A DNA stretch of 64,000 bases from Deltaproteobacteria bacterium (GTDB lineage: Bacteria; Myxococcota_A; Polyangia; Polyangiales; Sandaracinaceae). The translations under genes and the position numbers were made by a program. The notes beneath the pieces were generated by a model that was given only the letters and a program-made list of their open reading frames with translations, ran no database searches and was not told the origin of the DNA. Within the stretch, counting starts at the first letter, position 1. Every line of letters begins with the position of its first letter. Positions 43,198 through 52,254 of the stretch are shown here, piece by piece. The stretch spans positions 62,001 through 126,000 of the forward strand of contig JAFLCL010000001.1 of the NCBI GenBank assembly GCA_017303575.1, read 5' to 3'.

Positions 43198-45102
43198 GTG
43201 GCGCGCTTCATCGACGAGCTCAAGCGGACTCACTACTGCGGCTTGCTCCGCGAGGGCGACATCGACCGCGAGGTCGTGCTCTTCGGCTGGGTGCACGCGC
43301 GCCGCGACCACGGCGGCTGCATCTTCATCGATCTCCGAGATCGCGAGGGCCTCGCGCAGGTGATGTTCGATCCGCAGATCGCCGCACAAGCGTTCGCGGT
43401 CGGCGACCAGGCGCGCAGCGAGTGGGTGCTCGGCGTCCGCGGCAAGGTGCGCGACCGCGGCGCGATGCGGAACCCGAAGATGCCGACGGGCACCGTCGAG
43501 ATCGTCGCGCTCGAGGCGGTGGTCTTCAACAAGGCCGAGACGCCCGTCTTCCCGATCGAGGACGACATCGACACGAATGAGGAGAAGCGCCTCGAGCACC
43601 GCTACCTCGACCTCCGACGTCCCCGCCTGCAGCACAACGTGATGACGCGCTCGCGCATCTATCACCACACGCGCAACCACTTCGCGGACCACGGCTTCGT
43701 CGAGGTCGAGACGCCGATCTTCGTGAAGTACACGCCCGGCGGCGCGCGCAACTTCCTCGTGCCCGCGCGCCTCAACCCCGGCATGTTCTACGCGCTCGCG
43801 GAGAGCCCTCAGCTCTTCAAGCAGCTGCTGATGGTCGCGGGCTTCGACCGCTACATCCAGATCGTGAAGTGCTTCCGCGACGAGGATCTGCGCGGCGATC
43901 GTCAGCCCGAGTTCACGCAGATCGACGTCGAGATGTCGTTCGTGAACCAGGACGACATCTTCGGGATCATCGAGAAGCTCGTGATTCGTCTGTGGAAGGA
44001 GATCCACGGCGTCGATCTCACGCAGCGCTACCCCGCGGTCGTCGGCGACGACGGCGTCACGCGGCACTTTCCGCGCATGAAGTTCGACGAGTCGATGCGT
44101 CGCTTCGGCAACGACAAGCCCGACATGCGCTTCGGGCTCGAGCACGTCGATCTCACCGAGCAGCTCATCGCCCACGCGGGCGGCGGCGTCCCGATGCTCA
44201 CGCCGATCGCCGAGAAGTTCGCGAGCGGCGCGTACCGGCGCGATCTGCCGGAAGAGATCTTCAAGGGCCTGCGTGTTCCTGCCGAGCAGGCGGGAGGCCT
44301 CTCGCGCGCCGAGCTCGACAAGCTCGAGGGCTTCGTGAAGCAGATGGGCGCCAAGGGCCTCGCGCGCGCCAAGGTCGGCCCGAGCGGCGAGTGGCTGCAG
44401 TCGCCGTTCGCGAAGACCGCGACGCCCGACTTCGTGAAGGCGGTGAACGAGGCGCTCGGCGCGAAGGAAGGCGATCTCCTCCTCTTCCAGTTCGGTCCCG
44501 AGACGGCGGTGCACACGGTGATGGCGAACCTCCGCCTCCACCTCGGCAAGAAGCTCGGCCTCATCCCCGAGGTCGGCGCGAAGTCGAAGTCGCACGAGAC
44601 GGGCGACTGGAACTTCCTGTGGGTCGTGGAGCCTCCGCTCTTCGAGCGAGGCGACGACGGCAAGAGCTGGGCGGCCGCACACCATCCCTTCACGCGTCCG
44701 CACGACGGCTCACTCGAGGACCTCGAGAAGGATCCCGGCAAGGTGCTCTGTTACCGCTACGACCTCGTGCTCAACGGCGTCGAGCTCGGCGGCGGCTCGG
44801 TGCGATTGCACGATCCCGAGGTGCAGAAGCGCGTCTTCGCCGTGCTCGGCATCGACGACGCCACGGCGCAGGAGAAGTTCGGTTTCTTGCTGAACGGCCT
44901 CAAGCACGGCGCGCCTCCGCACGGCGGCATCGCGCTCGGCCTCGATCGCCTCTGCATGCTGCTCACCGAGAGCGAGAGCCTGCGCGACGTGATCGCGTTC
45001 CCCAAGACGGGCAAGGGCTCGGACCTCATGACCGGCGCGCCGAACACGGTGCTCCCCGAGCAGCTCGCGGAGCTCAAGGTCCGTTCGCTCGTCGAGGGCT
45101 GA
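43198..45102 (+). CDS. aspS: Aspartyl-tRNA synthetase, bacterial type, probably non-discriminating
   Basis: 634 residues from GTG 43198, behind a GGAGGA site. Anticodon-binding OB domain (REVVLFGWVHARRDHGG), class II motif 2 (KCFRDEDLRGDRQPEFTQID), the bacterial GAD insertion (about 310-440) and motif 3 (GGIALGLDRLC). It charges tRNA-Asp. The RRDHGG His occupies the position where Pseudomonas-type non-discriminating enzymes have His and E. coli has Leu, suggesting it also charges tRNA-Asn and needs GatCAB. That specificity is inferred. A terminator follows. Confidence 0.95.
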   Translation: MARFIDELKRTHYCGLLREGDIDREVVLFGWVHARRDHGGCIFIDLRDREGLAQVMFDPQIAAQAFAVGDQARSEWVLGVRGKVRDRGAMRNPKMPTGTVEIVALEAVVFNKAETPVFPIEDDIDTNEEKRLEHRYLDLRRPRLQHNVMTRSRIYHHTRNHFADHGFVEVETPIFVKYTPGGARNFLVPARLNPGMFYALAESPQLFKQLLMVAGFDRYIQIVKCFRDEDLRGDRQPEFTQIDVEMSFVNQDDIFGIIEKLVIRLWKEIHGVDLTQRYPAVVGDDGVTRHFPRMKFDESMRRFGNDKPDMRFGLEHVDLTEQLIAHAGGGVPMLTPIAEKFASGAYRRDLPEEIFKGLRVPAEQAGGLSRAELDKLEGFVKQMGAKGLARAKVGPSGEWLQSPFAKTATPDFVKAVNEALGAKEGDLLLFQFGPETAVHTVMANLRLHLGKKLGLIPEVGAKSKSHETGDWNFLWVVEPPLFERGDDGKSWAAAHHPFTRPHDGSLEDLEKDPGKVLCYRYDLVLNGVELGGGSVRLHDPEVQKRVFAVLGIDDATAQEKFGFLLNGLKHGAPPHGGIALGLDRLCMLLTESESLRDVIAFPKTGKGSDLMTGAPNTVLPEQLAELKVRSLVEG

Positions 45103-45127
45103 ACCTTCCTCACCTCACGATGATCTC

Positions 45128-45166
45128 GAAGAGACGCGGGCGCGCGATGCGTGCTCGCGTCTCTTC
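45128..45166 (+). terminator. Terminator hairpin after aspS
   Basis: GAAGAGACGCG (45128-45138) pairs perfectly with CGCGTCTCTTC (45156-45166) around a 17-base GC-rich loop. CGTTTCGAC follows, a weak T-run. It begins 25 bases after the aspS stop. Confidence 0.65.
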
Positions 45167-45213
45167 CGTTTCGACGCGGGAACATTTCGATCGCGGCGAG
45201 CGGATGACGGGTC

Positions 45214-45567
45214 ATGGACACCAAGAAGAACCGCACGCTGTCGGCGACGGACATCGTCACCGAGAGCAAGACCGTCGGGCGTCGATCGGCGCTCGGCCTC
45301 CTCGGAGCCACGGGTGGCGCGCTCGCTGCGTTGGGCATCGTCGGCGCGAGCGCCCGCGCCGGAGCGCAGGTCACCGATCGCGATCCGAGTGACCCCGCCT
45401 GCCAGGGTCGAGGCGCTGGTGGCGGCTTCACGGACACCGATCCCAGCGATCCTGCGGGCGCAGGGCGAGGACGCGAGGGTGGCGCGGCGGGCATCAGCGA
45501 CTGCGACCCGACCGATCCCGCGGGTGAAGGACGTGGACCAGGATCGCGTACGCCGCCCACGCGATGA
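45214..45567 (+). CDS. Small Tat-type exported protein with DxDPxDP repeats
   Basis: 117 residues. A twin-arginine-like signal (GRRSALGLLG, Arg23-Arg24, then a hydrophobic Ala/Gly/Leu stretch to about 50) is followed by three copies of a 14-residue unit: TDRDPSDPACQGRG (54-67), TDTDPSDPAGAGRG (73-86) and SDCDPTDPAGEGRG (95-108). The Asp pattern could bind Ca2+; two lone cysteines lie in units 1 and 3. No family is recognised. Genes on both sides are transcribed in the same direction but spaced, so it is probably an independent unit. Confidence 0.7.
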   Translation: MDTKKNRTLSATDIVTESKTVGRRSALGLLGATGGALAALGIVGASARAGAQVTDRDPSDPACQGRGAGGGFTDTDPSDPAGAGRGREGGAAGISDCDPTDPAGEGRGPGSRTPPTR

Positions 45568-45623
45568 GATCGCTCCGAGCGCATTGAGCGCGCGACCGCG
45601 ATGGGTCAGATCCCGTCACCCCG

Positions 45624-46229
45624 ATGCCGCGCCTCTGCACTCTGCTGCTCTCCACGCTCGCTCTGGTCGCGGTGCTCCTCGGCGTCACGAGCGCGCACGC
45701 GCAAGACGCGGAGGTCACCAACACCGTCACCCCGCCCCCGAGCGAGTACGTCGTGTCGGGCGGCGAAGGCGGGTCTCGCTCACGCCTCGAGCTCGTCCGC
45801 GACGACGACGCGCGCGGCCCGACGGACATCTCGGTCGTCACATCGGCGGGTCTCTACGCGTGTCACGTTCCGTGCTCGCTCGACGTCCCTTCGGGCGTCG
45901 TGGAGCTGCGCGCGGAGGGGCTCGAGCAGCGCTTCGAGCTGCAGCTCCCCGTGGCTCGCTTCCGAGTGCGCGCAGGAGATGCCGTGCCGTGGCTCGAGTC
46001 CTCCGGCGGCATGGCCGCGGGGCTCGGGCTCGGCGCCGTCGGCCTCTACGTGGCGCTCACGAGCACGAAGGACACGGAGATCGCGGGAGGCATCGCGCTG
46101 GTGGCGCTCGGCGCTGCGTTCTTCGGCCTGAGTCTCGCGCTCCTCATCGTCGCGGTCGCGAACGAGCACGGCTCGGCCGAGCTCGACACGTTCGAGACTG
46201 CGCTGCGCGAGGGCGTGCTCCGCTTCTGA
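45624..46229 (+). CDS. Exported protein with PEGA-like part and two membrane helices
   Basis: 201 residues. Signal peptide 1-26 (AHAQ). Residues about 60-110 (TSAGLYACHVPCSLDVPSG, VVELRAEGLEQRFELQL) resemble a PEGA-type small beta domain, judged by eye. Two hydrophobic segments follow at about 128-145 and 152-178, so the C-terminus is likely membrane-embedded. Function unknown. It lies 56 bases after the Tat-type protein gene. Confidence 0.6.
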   Translation: MPRLCTLLLSTLALVAVLLGVTSAHAQDAEVTNTVTPPPSEYVVSGGEGGSRSRLELVRDDDARGPTDISVVTSAGLYACHVPCSLDVPSGVVELRAEGLEQRFELQLPVARFRVRAGDAVPWLESSGGMAAGLGLGAVGLYVALTSTKDTEIAGGIALVALGAAFFGLSLALLIVAVANEHGSAELDTFETALREGVLRF

Positions 46230-46271
46230 CGTGTTCCTCTCCGACACGCGGCATCGGCTACGCTCGCGAGC

Positions 46272-46874
46272 ATGACCAAGACCGTCGAGCTCTTCTACGA
46301 CATCGCGTCCTCGTACTCGTACCTCGCGTGCACGCAGATCGACGCGGTCGCGAAGCGGACGGGCGCCGAGATCCGATGGCGGCCGTTCCTCCTCGGCGGC
46401 GTGTTCAAGTCGACGGGCAACGACATGCCCGCACGCATCCCGAGCAAGGCGCGCTGGATGCTGGGCGATCTCGATCGCTGGGCGAAGAAGTACGACATCC
46501 CGCTGCGCATGCCCTCGCGCTTTCCGATCCTGACGATCGCGACGCAGCGCGCGCTCGTCGCGGCCGACCGACTCTTCGGCCAAGACGCGCAGAAGAAGCT
46601 CGCCCTCGCACTGTTCACCGCGTACTGGGCCGACGATCGCGACGTCGCCGACAAGGCGGTGATCGGTGAGATCGCGGCGAGCGTCGGGCTCGACGCGGCC
46701 GCGCTCCTCGCCGGCATCGACGCACAAGAGACCAAAGACACGCTGCGCGCGAACACCGACGAGGCCGTGAGCCGCGGCGCGTTCGGCGCTCCGTCGATGT
46801 TCCTCGGCGACGAGCTCTTCTGGGGCAACGACCGCCTCGATCTGCTCGAGGGAGCGCTCGCGGAGAAGGGCTGA
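46272..46874 (+). CDS. 2-hydroxychromene-2-carboxylate isomerase/DsbA-like thioredoxin-fold protein
   Basis: 200 residues. The N-terminal ELFYDIASSYSYLACTQID carries the catalytic Ser in the position of the HCCA isomerase/kappa-class GST, without a CxxC, so it is not a disulfide oxidase. The C-terminal GAFGAPSMFLGDELFWGNDRLDLLE matches the same family. HCCA isomerases use glutathione in aromatic catabolism; here the substrate is unknown since no aromatic pathway genes are present. The next gene starts eight bases after the stop. Confidence 0.85.
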   Translation: MTKTVELFYDIASSYSYLACTQIDAVAKRTGAEIRWRPFLLGGVFKSTGNDMPARIPSKARWMLGDLDRWAKKYDIPLRMPSRFPILTIATQRALVAADRLFGQDAQKKLALALFTAYWADDRDVADKAVIGEIAASVGLDAAALLAGIDAQETKDTLRANTDEAVSRGAFGAPSMFLGDELFWGNDRLDLLEGALAEKG

Positions 46875-46882
46875 CCACCGCG

Positions 46883-48337
46883 ATGCGCGCTCGTCTCTCG
46901 TTCGCGATCGCGCCTCTCGGGGTGAGCGTCGCGCTCTTTGCGCTCGGCTGCCCTCCTGCGTCCTCGTCGGTCGATGCCGGTACCGACGCGGGGGTGCCTG
47001 CGTGCGACACCGCGGCCTCGTGCACGCTCGCCGCGTGCGCCAGCACGCCGTTCTGTGTGACCTGCGACGACGCCTGCAACCCTTGCGAGCGATGCATGCG
47101 CGGTGTGTGTGTGCCCATCGCTGATGGCGAGCGCTGCACGAGCGGCACTTGCTACGCAGGCGCCTGCTGCACCGGGTGTTGGGACGGGTCTGCATGCGTC
47201 GCGGGCAACGATCCGCTGATCTGTGGTGCAGAGGGCGCAGGCTGCGAGGCGTGCGACGCTTTCTCGACGTGCGGTGAGCTCGGGTGCGCGCTGAGCGCCG
47301 ATGCAGGTGCGATCGCAGGCGGCGACGTGACCTGCGCGGTCACCGCGACCAACGTCGCGTGCTCGGGCTCGAACCGCCTCGGACAGCTTGGAGTCGGAAC
47401 GACCGATCCGGTGACGATTCCCGTGCCCGTCACGCCCGCGGTCGGTGTGGTGATCGGCGGCGACGCGGCGGACGGCCTCACGTGCTTCCTCGGTGCCGAT
47501 GGAACGCTCGGATGTGCGGGCGCGAACAACTTCGGACAGCTCGGTCGCGGCGACACGTCCGATCGTGCTCGCGCCGAGCCGGTCATCGGACCCACACGCT
47601 TCGGTCACGTCGCGGTCGGTGCAACGCACGTGTGCGCGCTCTCGCGACCGGGCGCCCTCTTCTGTTGGGGCAACAACTTCTACGGACAGCTCGGTCTCGG
47701 CGACACGGGCCCTCGGCGCGCACCCACGCCCGTCGGCATCGACGAGGGCTGGCGCGACGTGGCGGTCGGCCTCGATCACAGCTGCGCGATCCGCGGCGAG
47801 AGCGGTGAGCTGCTCTGCTTCGGGAACGACAACACAGGTCAGCTCGGTGACGACGGCAACATGCCGCGTGCGATCGCCGTGCGGATCGGCGAGGGCTACG
47901 CGCAGGTCAGCGCGGGGACCGGACACACGTGCGCGATCCGCGAGGGTGGCGTGCTCGAGTGCTGGGGCGCGAACGTGCACGGACAGCTCGGTCTGGGCGA
48001 CACGATGCTGCGCCGCGTGCCCACGCGCGTCGGCGACGGCTTCACGCAAGTGAGCGCAGGCAACGGCCACACGTGCGCCGTGCGCAGCGACGGCACGGTC
48101 CAGTGCTTCGGCGAGAACGACGACGGCGAGCTCGGCGCAGGCACGATGGGCACGGACGAGCTCGCGCCCATCGCCGTGGCAGGCGTCGCGAGCGCGCTCC
48201 GTGTCGACGTCGGCACCGATCACTCGTGCGTGACACTGGTCGATCGATCGGTGCAGTGCTGGGGCGCGAACCGCGCGGGCCAGCTCGGTGCCCCCACGCC
48301 CGCCGCGCGCGGAAGCGCCGAGGCGTTCCCTCCGTAG
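46883..48337 (+). CDS. RCC1-repeat lipoprotein with Cys-rich N-terminal module
   Basis: 484 residues. Lipobox (ALGC), Asp-Ala linker, then a densely Cys-rich segment (35-140, CC and C-x2-C groups). From about 150 to the end there are RCC1/BNR-like repeats with the hallmark (W/S)GxNxxGQLGxG, spaced about 50 residues apart (GSNRLGQLGVG, GANNFGQLGRG, GNNFYGQLGLG, GNDNTGQLG, GANVHGQLGLG, GENDDGELGAG, GANRAGQLG). This gives about seven blades of a beta-propeller. Probably a surface binding protein; partner unknown. Confidence 0.82.
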   Translation: MRARLSFAIAPLGVSVALFALGCPPASSSVDAGTDAGVPACDTAASCTLAACASTPFCVTCDDACNPCERCMRGVCVPIADGERCTSGTCYAGACCTGCWDGSACVAGNDPLICGAEGAGCEACDAFSTCGELGCALSADAGAIAGGDVTCAVTATNVACSGSNRLGQLGVGTTDPVTIPVPVTPAVGVVIGGDAADGLTCFLGADGTLGCAGANNFGQLGRGDTSDRARAEPVIGPTRFGHVAVGATHVCALSRPGALFCWGNNFYGQLGLGDTGPRRAPTPVGIDEGWRDVAVGLDHSCAIRGESGELLCFGNDNTGQLGDDGNMPRAIAVRIGEGYAQVSAGTGHTCAIREGGVLECWGANVHGQLGLGDTMLRRVPTRVGDGFTQVSAGNGHTCAVRSDGTVQCFGENDDGELGAGTMGTDELAPIAVAGVASALRVDVGTDHSCVTLVDRSVQCWGANRAGQLGAPTPAARGSAEAFPP

Positions 48338-48341
48338 CGGA

Positions 48342-50018
48342 TCAGCTGGGGATGTCGCCGCCGATCGGCGGGACCACGAAGTACACGTCGCGCGTGTCGA
48401 GCACCGTGACGCCATCGCCGACGACGTCGACGAGCGCCCGGTAGAGCTGTGGCGCGGCGGTCGGCATCACGGTTGTGTTCATGCGCGGGATGATGTCGAA
48501 GCACACGGGCGTGCCCGGCGTGACGTCGGGGAACGTCTCGTCCCTCCCGTCCCCATCGGTATCCGTGGTGGGCAGGCCCGCGACGCACACGATCGACGGA
48601 TCACGGGGATCCATCACGCCGCCTGCGGTGTTCGGCTCGATGCGCTCGATGAAGATCGTGGCGTCCACCGACTCGCCGTCGTCCGCGTCGCGCGCGCGCG
48701 CCGTGATGTCGAGCGGCGTCGAGCTCGCGAGCGTCGAGATCGCATCGACCACCGCGGCGTCGACAGTGGCCTCGCCTGCCTCCGCGAAGATGAGCGGCGC
48801 ACCGCTCCCGTCGACGGCGCCCGTCCCTCGCACGAGCGGCGCCCACTCCGTCGAGCTGCCCGTCGGTCCGAGCACCAGGAGGCGTCCACGGATCGCAGCG
48901 AACGCATCGAGGATGTCCATTGCGCTGGGGAAGGTCTCGCAGCTCGAGCACGTCGCGCCAGCGCACGGCGTGCCTCCGACGGTGTGCGACTCGCTGTAGC
49001 GCTCGTCACCGATCACCACGAGGATCGGCAGCGCGCCCTCGCGTACACAGCCCAGACCGACCGCGCCCGCGGGACAGCTGGGCGCACGCATCAACGGCCA
49101 ACGGCTCGTGTCGCCCGTCGCCCACACCCACGCGGCCTGCGCGTACGGCTCGTGCACGGGACGGCAGTCCGCCGTGAGTGAGCTGAGCGCCGTGTTGACC
49201 GCCGCGGTGTCGGCGGTGCTCGTCTGCGTCTGCTCGATGCCCACGCACGTCGAGCGCGAGTAGCTGCTCTGCGGGCACACGTCGAACTGTCCGACGCCGA
49301 GCTGCACGTCGGGGATCGCCGTCGTGATGCCGGGGATCACGGTCGTCATCAGCGAGGTGCGAACCGTGTCGATGTAGCCCTGCATGGAGATCGACGTGTC
49401 GATGATGAAGTGCACGTCCGCGCGCTGGATGTTCGTCGCGAACACGAGCGTGTCGCGCGCCGGCGTGGGCACGCCCTCGAACGGGACGAGGAAGAAGAAG
49501 TCGCCACGCGCGCGCGGGCTGTCGGTCGCGTCGCGCGGATCGGTCGAGGCTGCCACCTCGACGAGGTCGCTCACGCCGTCGTCGTCCGAGTCCTCGTCGC
49601 GCGGATCCGATCCAGCCGCGATCTCGTCTGCGTCCGGAAGTCCATCGCCGTCGCTGTCGGTGTCGCGAAAGTCCGCGCGCCCGTCGGCGTCGGTGTCGAA
49701 CGGCAGCGTCGTGAGCACGTCGTCACCCGCTTCGTCGCGATCGGAGATGCCGTCTCCGTCGCTGTCGTCGTCCATCGAGTCGGGCACACCGTCGGCGTCG
49801 GTGTCGACGGCTCCGTCGCCTTCCTGCAGATCGGTGATCGTGTCGCCGTCTCCATCGGTCCCGGGGTCGGTGCGCGACCCCACGTCGAGGCCACTCGTGC
49901 TCCCCGTGTCTTGTCGCGCCGCATCGCCGCGCGAGCCGACCGGCGTCGAGTCGCACCCGCCGAGTCCGAGCGAGACCACACACGTCACGAGCACCGTCAC
50001 ACGCTGGGCACCGGTCAT
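48342..50018 (-). CDS. Lipoprotein with thrombospondin type-3 repeats and vWA domain
   Basis: 558 residues from ATG 50018, behind GGAGGT. Lipobox GLGGC, then acidic thrombospondin type-3-like Ca2+-binding repeats (about 55-155, many DxDxDG units). A vWA domain follows with MIDAS start DTSIS (about 215) near ADVHFIIDTSISMQG. The cysteines in the vWA part are paired. A metal-dependent adhesion role at the surface is likely. It is convergent with the RCC1 lipoprotein (4-base gap) and divergent from the carboxylesterase. Confidence 0.83.
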   Translation of the reverse strand: MTGAQRVTVLVTCVVSLGLGGCDSTPVGSRGDAARQDTGSTSGLDVGSRTDPGTDGDGDTITDLQEGDGAVDTDADGVPDSMDDDSDGDGISDRDEAGDDVLTTLPFDTDADGRADFRDTDSDGDGLPDADEIAAGSDPRDEDSDDDGVSDLVEVAASTDPRDATDSPRARGDFFFLVPFEGVPTPARDTLVFATNIQRADVHFIIDTSISMQGYIDTVRTSLMTTVIPGITTAIPDVQLGVGQFDVCPQSSYSRSTCVGIEQTQTSTADTAAVNTALSSLTADCRPVHEPYAQAAWVWATGDTSRWPLMRAPSCPAGAVGLGCVREGALPILVVIGDERYSESHTVGGTPCAGATCSSCETFPSAMDILDAFAAIRGRLLVLGPTGSSTEWAPLVRGTGAVDGSGAPLIFAEAGEATVDAAVVDAISTLASSTPLDITARARDADDGESVDATIFIERIEPNTAGGVMDPRDPSIVCVAGLPTTDTDGDGRDETFPDVTPGTPVCFDIIPRMNTTVMPTAAPQLYRALVDVVGDGVTVLDTRDVYFVVPPIGGDIPS

Positions 50019-50098
50019 CGAGACCTCCGAGCGCCATGGTACGCGAGGTGCGCCGACCACGGATCGCGTCGGCGCGCGGAGCACGATACCGTCTCGGC

Positions 50099-51751
50099 AT
50101 GCGCGCTTCGCTCTTCGGTGCACCCACGTTGGTCCTCGCATCGCTCGCGATGGGCTGTGGCGATCCTCCCGCGGGCCTCGACGCCGCAGCGAGCCCCGAT
50201 GCGGCTGAGCCCGCCCCCGACGCGGCCGTCCCGATCGATGCGTTCGAGCCGCCGCCGCCCGAGGTCACGATCGACGGCCTCGGTACGGTGCGAGGCATCT
50301 ACGAGAGCGGCGCGCGCTCGTTCTATGCGATCCGCTACGCCGAGCCGCCGGTGGGCGCGCTGCGCTGGCAGTCTCCCGTCGCGAGCGGCGCGTGGGAGGG
50401 CACGCTCGACGGATCGTCGAAGCCCGATGCGTGCGCCCAGTCGGCGCTCTCGTTCGGCTCGCTCGGCAGCGAGGACTGCCTCTTCCTCAACGTTCACACA
50501 CCGAACCCGGCGCCGACGAACGCGCCCGTGATCGTGTGGATCCACGGCGGTGCCTTCGTCTTCGGCGAAGGCGTGCAGACCGATCGCGGCACGCGTGGTG
50601 ATCTGCTCGCGGCCGAGGGTGCCGTCGTCGTCAGCATGAACTACCGCCTCGGCGCGTTCGGCTTCTTCGTGAACGACGCGCTCGAGACGTCGGGCAACGC
50701 AGGCTTCGAAGATCAGATCCTCGCGCTCGAGTGGGTGCGCGATCACATCGCAGACTTCGGCGGTGATCCGTCGAACGTCACGATCGTCGGCGAGTCGGCG
50801 GGCGGTCTCTCCGTCTGTCTCCACCTCGTCGCCCCGCGCTCACGTGGCCTCTTCCAGCGCGCGATCAGCGAGAGCGGCCTCTGTGATTCCACGCTCTCGC
50901 CGCGCGAGGAGCGACTCGAGGTGTCGAACGATCTGGTCGCCGCGCTCGGCTGCGACACGGCGTCCGACGAAGGCGCGTGTCTCCGCGACGCGAGCCTCGA
51001 CGCGGTGCGCGATGCGAGCGGTCTCGACGGGGTGTTCGGCACACTCACCGCGCGGGTCCGGCCGTGGTGGCCGTACGCCGACGGCACCGTGATCCCCGAG
51101 CAGTTCCGCGCGGCCGTGGAGAATGATCGGGCCGCCGAGGTCCCCATGATCGTCGGCTGGAACCGTGACGAGGGCACGCTCTTCGTCGATCTCGCCGAGC
51201 GCAGCGGTGTGACGGCCGACGAGACGACCTACCACTCGCTCGCGGCCTCGCTCGGCGCGAGCGTCGGAGCAGAAGCCAGCGTCGTCGAGGCACAGTACCC
51301 GCTCGCCGACTACGACGACGCCGGCGCCGCGATCGGCGCGATGCTCGGACACGCCGCGCTCGCTTGTCCTTCGCGTCGCGCGGCGCTGCTCCTCGCCGAG
51401 CAAGGCTACGACGTGCACGTGTACCGCTTCGAGTTCCCCGACGCGCCGTTCCAGCTCGTGGAGCGCCCCGAGCGCGAGCTCGGCGCGTTCCACTCCGCGG
51501 AGATCCAGTTCGTCTTCGCGCACTCGGCGCGCCTGGGCCGACCGCGCTTCATGGAGGACGAGGCCGCGCTCTCCGCCGCGATGCAGGGCGCGTGGTTGCG
51601 TTTCGTGCGCACCGGAGATCCGAGCGATGCGTCGCTGACGTGGCCCACGTTCTCGGCCGCGAGCGACACGCACGTGATCTTCGATCGCACCGTGACCACG
51701 GGCACCGCCGCGGATCGCGAGGCCTGCATGCTCTGGGATCCCGCACGGTGA
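50099..51751 (+). CDS. Carboxylesterase type B lipoprotein
   Basis: 550 residues from ATG 50099. Lipobox AMGC (Cys20), an Asp-Ala-Pro linker (25-50), then a full carboxylesterase B domain: EDCLFLNVHTP, WIHGGAFVFGEG (oxyanion hole), GESAGG (nucleophile Ser), and a late acid/His pair in the GAFHSAEIQFVF region. It hydrolyses carboxylic esters outside the inner membrane. The stop overlaps the GTG of the MOSC gene (GTGA at 51748-51751). Confidence 0.9.
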   Translation: MRASLFGAPTLVLASLAMGCGDPPAGLDAAASPDAAEPAPDAAVPIDAFEPPPPEVTIDGLGTVRGIYESGARSFYAIRYAEPPVGALRWQSPVASGAWEGTLDGSSKPDACAQSALSFGSLGSEDCLFLNVHTPNPAPTNAPVIVWIHGGAFVFGEGVQTDRGTRGDLLAAEGAVVVSMNYRLGAFGFFVNDALETSGNAGFEDQILALEWVRDHIADFGGDPSNVTIVGESAGGLSVCLHLVAPRSRGLFQRAISESGLCDSTLSPREERLEVSNDLVAALGCDTASDEGACLRDASLDAVRDASGLDGVFGTLTARVRPWWPYADGTVIPEQFRAAVENDRAAEVPMIVGWNRDEGTLFVDLAERSGVTADETTYHSLAASLGASVGAEASVVEAQYPLADYDDAGAAIGAMLGHAALACPSRRAALLLAEQGYDVHVYRFEFPDAPFQLVERPERELGAFHSAEIQFVFAHSARLGRPRFMEDEAALSAAMQGAWLRFVRTGDPSDASLTWPTFSAASDTHVIFDRTVTTGTAADREACMLWDPAR

Positions 51752-52251
51752 CGAGCGAGCTCGCGGAGCGCCTGCGGCGCGTTCCCCAACGAGGAGAGAT
51801 CGTGTGGATCGGCGTGCGTCCCGCGCGCGACGAGCCGATGGTCGTGCTCGATCACGTGAAGGCCCTCGCCGATCGCGGCCTCGAAGGCGATCGCGCGAGC
51901 AAGGCGTCACGCGGCGGCAAGCGTCAGGTCACGCTGATCCAGGAGGAGCACCTCGCGGTGATCGGCGCGCTCGTCGGGCGCGGAGCGATCGATCCCGGCC
52001 TCGTACGCCGGAACGTCGTCGTGCGCGGCATCAACCTCGTCTCGCTCAAGTTGCTGCGCTTCCGCATCGGTGACGAGGTGCTGCTCGCAGGCACCGGCCC
52101 CTGCGAGCCCTGCAGCAAGATGGACGCGGCGCTCGGTGACGGTGGTTTCCACGCGATGCGCGGACACGGCGGCATCACGGCCCGCATCGAGCGGGGCGGC
52201 ACGCTCAAGATCGGCGACGTGGTGTGGGTCGAGGCCGATGCCCCGACGTGA
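51748..52251 (+). CDS. MOSC-domain protein (YiiM-like)
   Basis: 167 residues from GTG 51748. MOSC features: GLEGDRA near residue 50, QVTLIQEEHLAVI, LVRRNVVVRGINL, and a Cys-containing GPCEPCSKMD in which the first Cys is the usual Mo/S-related residue. MOSC proteins handle sulfur or molybdenum cofactor chemistry or reduce N-hydroxylated bases. It is translationally coupled to the carboxylesterase, an unusual pairing with no obvious shared pathway. Confidence 0.85.
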   Translation: MTSELAERLRRVPQRGEIVWIGVRPARDEPMVVLDHVKALADRGLEGDRASKASRGGKRQVTLIQEEHLAVIGALVGRGAIDPGLVRRNVVVRGINLVSLKLLRFRIGDEVLLAGTGPCEPCSKMDAALGDGGFHAMRGHGGITARIERGGTLKIGDVVWVEADAPT

Positions 52252-52254
52252 GGC

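Noticed and set aside
46272-46874. Disulfide oxidase DsbA serving the Cys-rich lipoproteins
   Set aside because: There is no CxxC and no signal peptide; the Ser active site fits an isomerase.
46295-48415. 706-residue minus-strand open frame
   Set aside because: Antisense to the isomerase and RCC1 lipoprotein genes.
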